Shown: piece by piece, positions 63,143-64,000 of the stretch
How positions within the stretch are numbered: the stretch's first letter is position 1
Layout: each line of letters opens with the position of its first letter
NCBI GenBank assembly: GCA_016802295.1
Contig: JAESIW010000207.1
Location: forward strand, 1,953,581-2,017,580
Length of the DNA: 64,000 bases
Direction: 5' to 3'
Source of the DNA: Brachionus rotundiformis
Lineage: Eukaryota; Rotifera; Eurotatoria; Ploima; Brachionidae
Program-made: the position numbers and the translations under genes
Notes under the pieces: model-generated
Told to the model about the DNA's origin: nothing
The model's database searches: none
The model's input: the letters and a program-made list of their open reading frames with translations, nothing else

Positions 63143-63959
63143 TTAATTTCGTTCTATCAAAATCTTCAAATCATGCTTTTCTTTTTTCTTAAGTACAAGC
63201 TGTACTAGCTCATCGTAATCCAAATTTTCCACATTTGTTCCCGAAACTTGTATAATTCTATCATTTTTCTTTAAATTGCTTTTTTCGGCTGGTGAACCTG
63301 GTTCAACTTCTCTCACTTTAAATATACCCCGAGTCGACTTAGAAGACTCAATACCAAAGCCAAGGCTTTCTTCATAAACATTAAATACACATAAATGTTT
63401 GTTTAGGTATTTAAATTTTCTGTCACTATCTCTTAATTTTTCTGAATATTCTATAGAAAATAAATAAAAGAATAAGTTTAAATAAGAGATAAACTTTTAC
63501 CGTAATCGGAGCAGATGCGATTGACTGATGAGGCTTTTGCTAGATTATCATCTAAAGAAGAAAAGAACTCCGTGTTTTCCATGGTAATTAAATCTGGTGA
63601 AGAAAAATTCTTTTTCTTATACTTGAAATACAAATATCCATCTTTGTTTATTGCCAAAATTTCCACTTGACCATTAGCCTTTGATTCTGAAAGGATTTTT
63701 CTGACTTTATTTCGATTCAAGCGGCGTATATTCTTTTTGTTTATTTCGATAATCACATCAGTTGGACGTAGATTGGCAGCGTAGGCGGGTGACTCTGGAT
63801 CCACTGAGAATATGGTATATTTGGGCACAATTTGAGAATTAAGTGTAAAACCAAATCCCTCCTCATATTCAGGAATTAATTGAACCACACAGCGCTTGAA
63901 CTTGGGCGATTCAGATTGACCGATTGTAGAGAGATTGGAAGAGATAGTGGGCAAATTAG
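63143..63959 (-). CDS. PDZ protein, 3' part of an inverted paralog of the ten-PDZ scaffold
   Basis: Two minus-strand exons, 63501-63959 and 63143-63450, joined in phase 1. The first enters by an acceptor at 63960, also phase 1, so earlier exons lie beyond the window. Exon 1 encodes PKFKRCVVQLIPEYEEGFGF and a full PDZ domain very close to the eighth PDZ of the scaffold at 57421-57858, including the shared SSV..N...SDYG exon end. Exon 2 encodes a PDZ with YEESLGFGIESSKS and IIQVSGTNVENLDYDEL, resembling the tenth PDZ at 59100-59350, and ends LIERN. This gene therefore mirrors the scaffold's end but lacks the ninth PDZ. It looks intact rather than a pseudogene in the part seen. Confidence 0.85.
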
Positions 63960-64000
63960 CTTGTGAATTATCTTAATAAATAAGCTACTAATAATTTTTT

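Overview
The window is 64 kb of very AT-rich animal DNA. Genes are interrupted by short introns with ordinary GT..AG borders, no operon-like layout is visible, and the proteins are strictly metazoan (laminin gamma, annexin, DEG/ENaC channel, multi-PDZ scaffold, the ciliary/sperm protein SPATA17). A small invertebrate is certain. A monogonont rotifer such as Brachionus would fit the base composition, the compact genes and the TPR-TIR architecture, but that placement is inference.

Layout from left to right: an unrecognised acidic, Ser-rich protein (801-2865, +); a kinesin-light-chain-like TPR exon that joins in phase to a TIR-domain exon (4732-8750, +), with a decayed non-LTR reverse transcriptase in the intron; an intronless DEG/ENaC channel (9054-10367, +); an ankyrin protein fused to a GH20 hexosaminidase-like module that has lost its catalytic Asp-Glu pair (11005-14704, -); a small membrane-anchored protein head-to-head with it (14935-15270, +); a RING-coiled coil-lamin tail protein (17782-20157, -); a 6.5 kb gene-poor stretch with two intron-bearing tRNA-Ile(UAU) genes and a tRNA fragment; a complete laminin gamma chain (26660-32756, -) with a third tRNA-Ile(UAU) copy in one intron; SPATA17 (34254-35735, -) head-to-head with an eight-repeat annexin carrying an unusual N-terminal extension (35962-40320, +); a 7 kb gene-free stretch; a roughly 2,500-residue scaffold with ten PDZ domains whose introns are all phase 1 (47485-60565, +), interrupted by an assembly gap flanked by a repeated segment; a secreted Ser/Asn/Gly-rich protein with a 60-bp coding minisatellite (61075-62430, -); and the 3' end of an inverted paralog of the PDZ scaffold (63143-63959, -) that runs out of the window.

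Exon models were built by hand from splice-site sequence and codon phase. For most genes every junction keeps the frame and the joined length matches the family (laminin gamma about 1616 aa, SPATA17 355 aa). The two divergent gene pairs each have RFX-type X-box palindromes in their shared 5' gaps, which points to ciliary regulation for at least the SPATA17 pair.

No self-contained new genetic system is evident. The most interesting content is unusual domain combinations: TPR-TIR, ankyrin with GH20 pseudoenzyme, RING with lamin tail, and chitobiase-C-like domain with an annexin octad.
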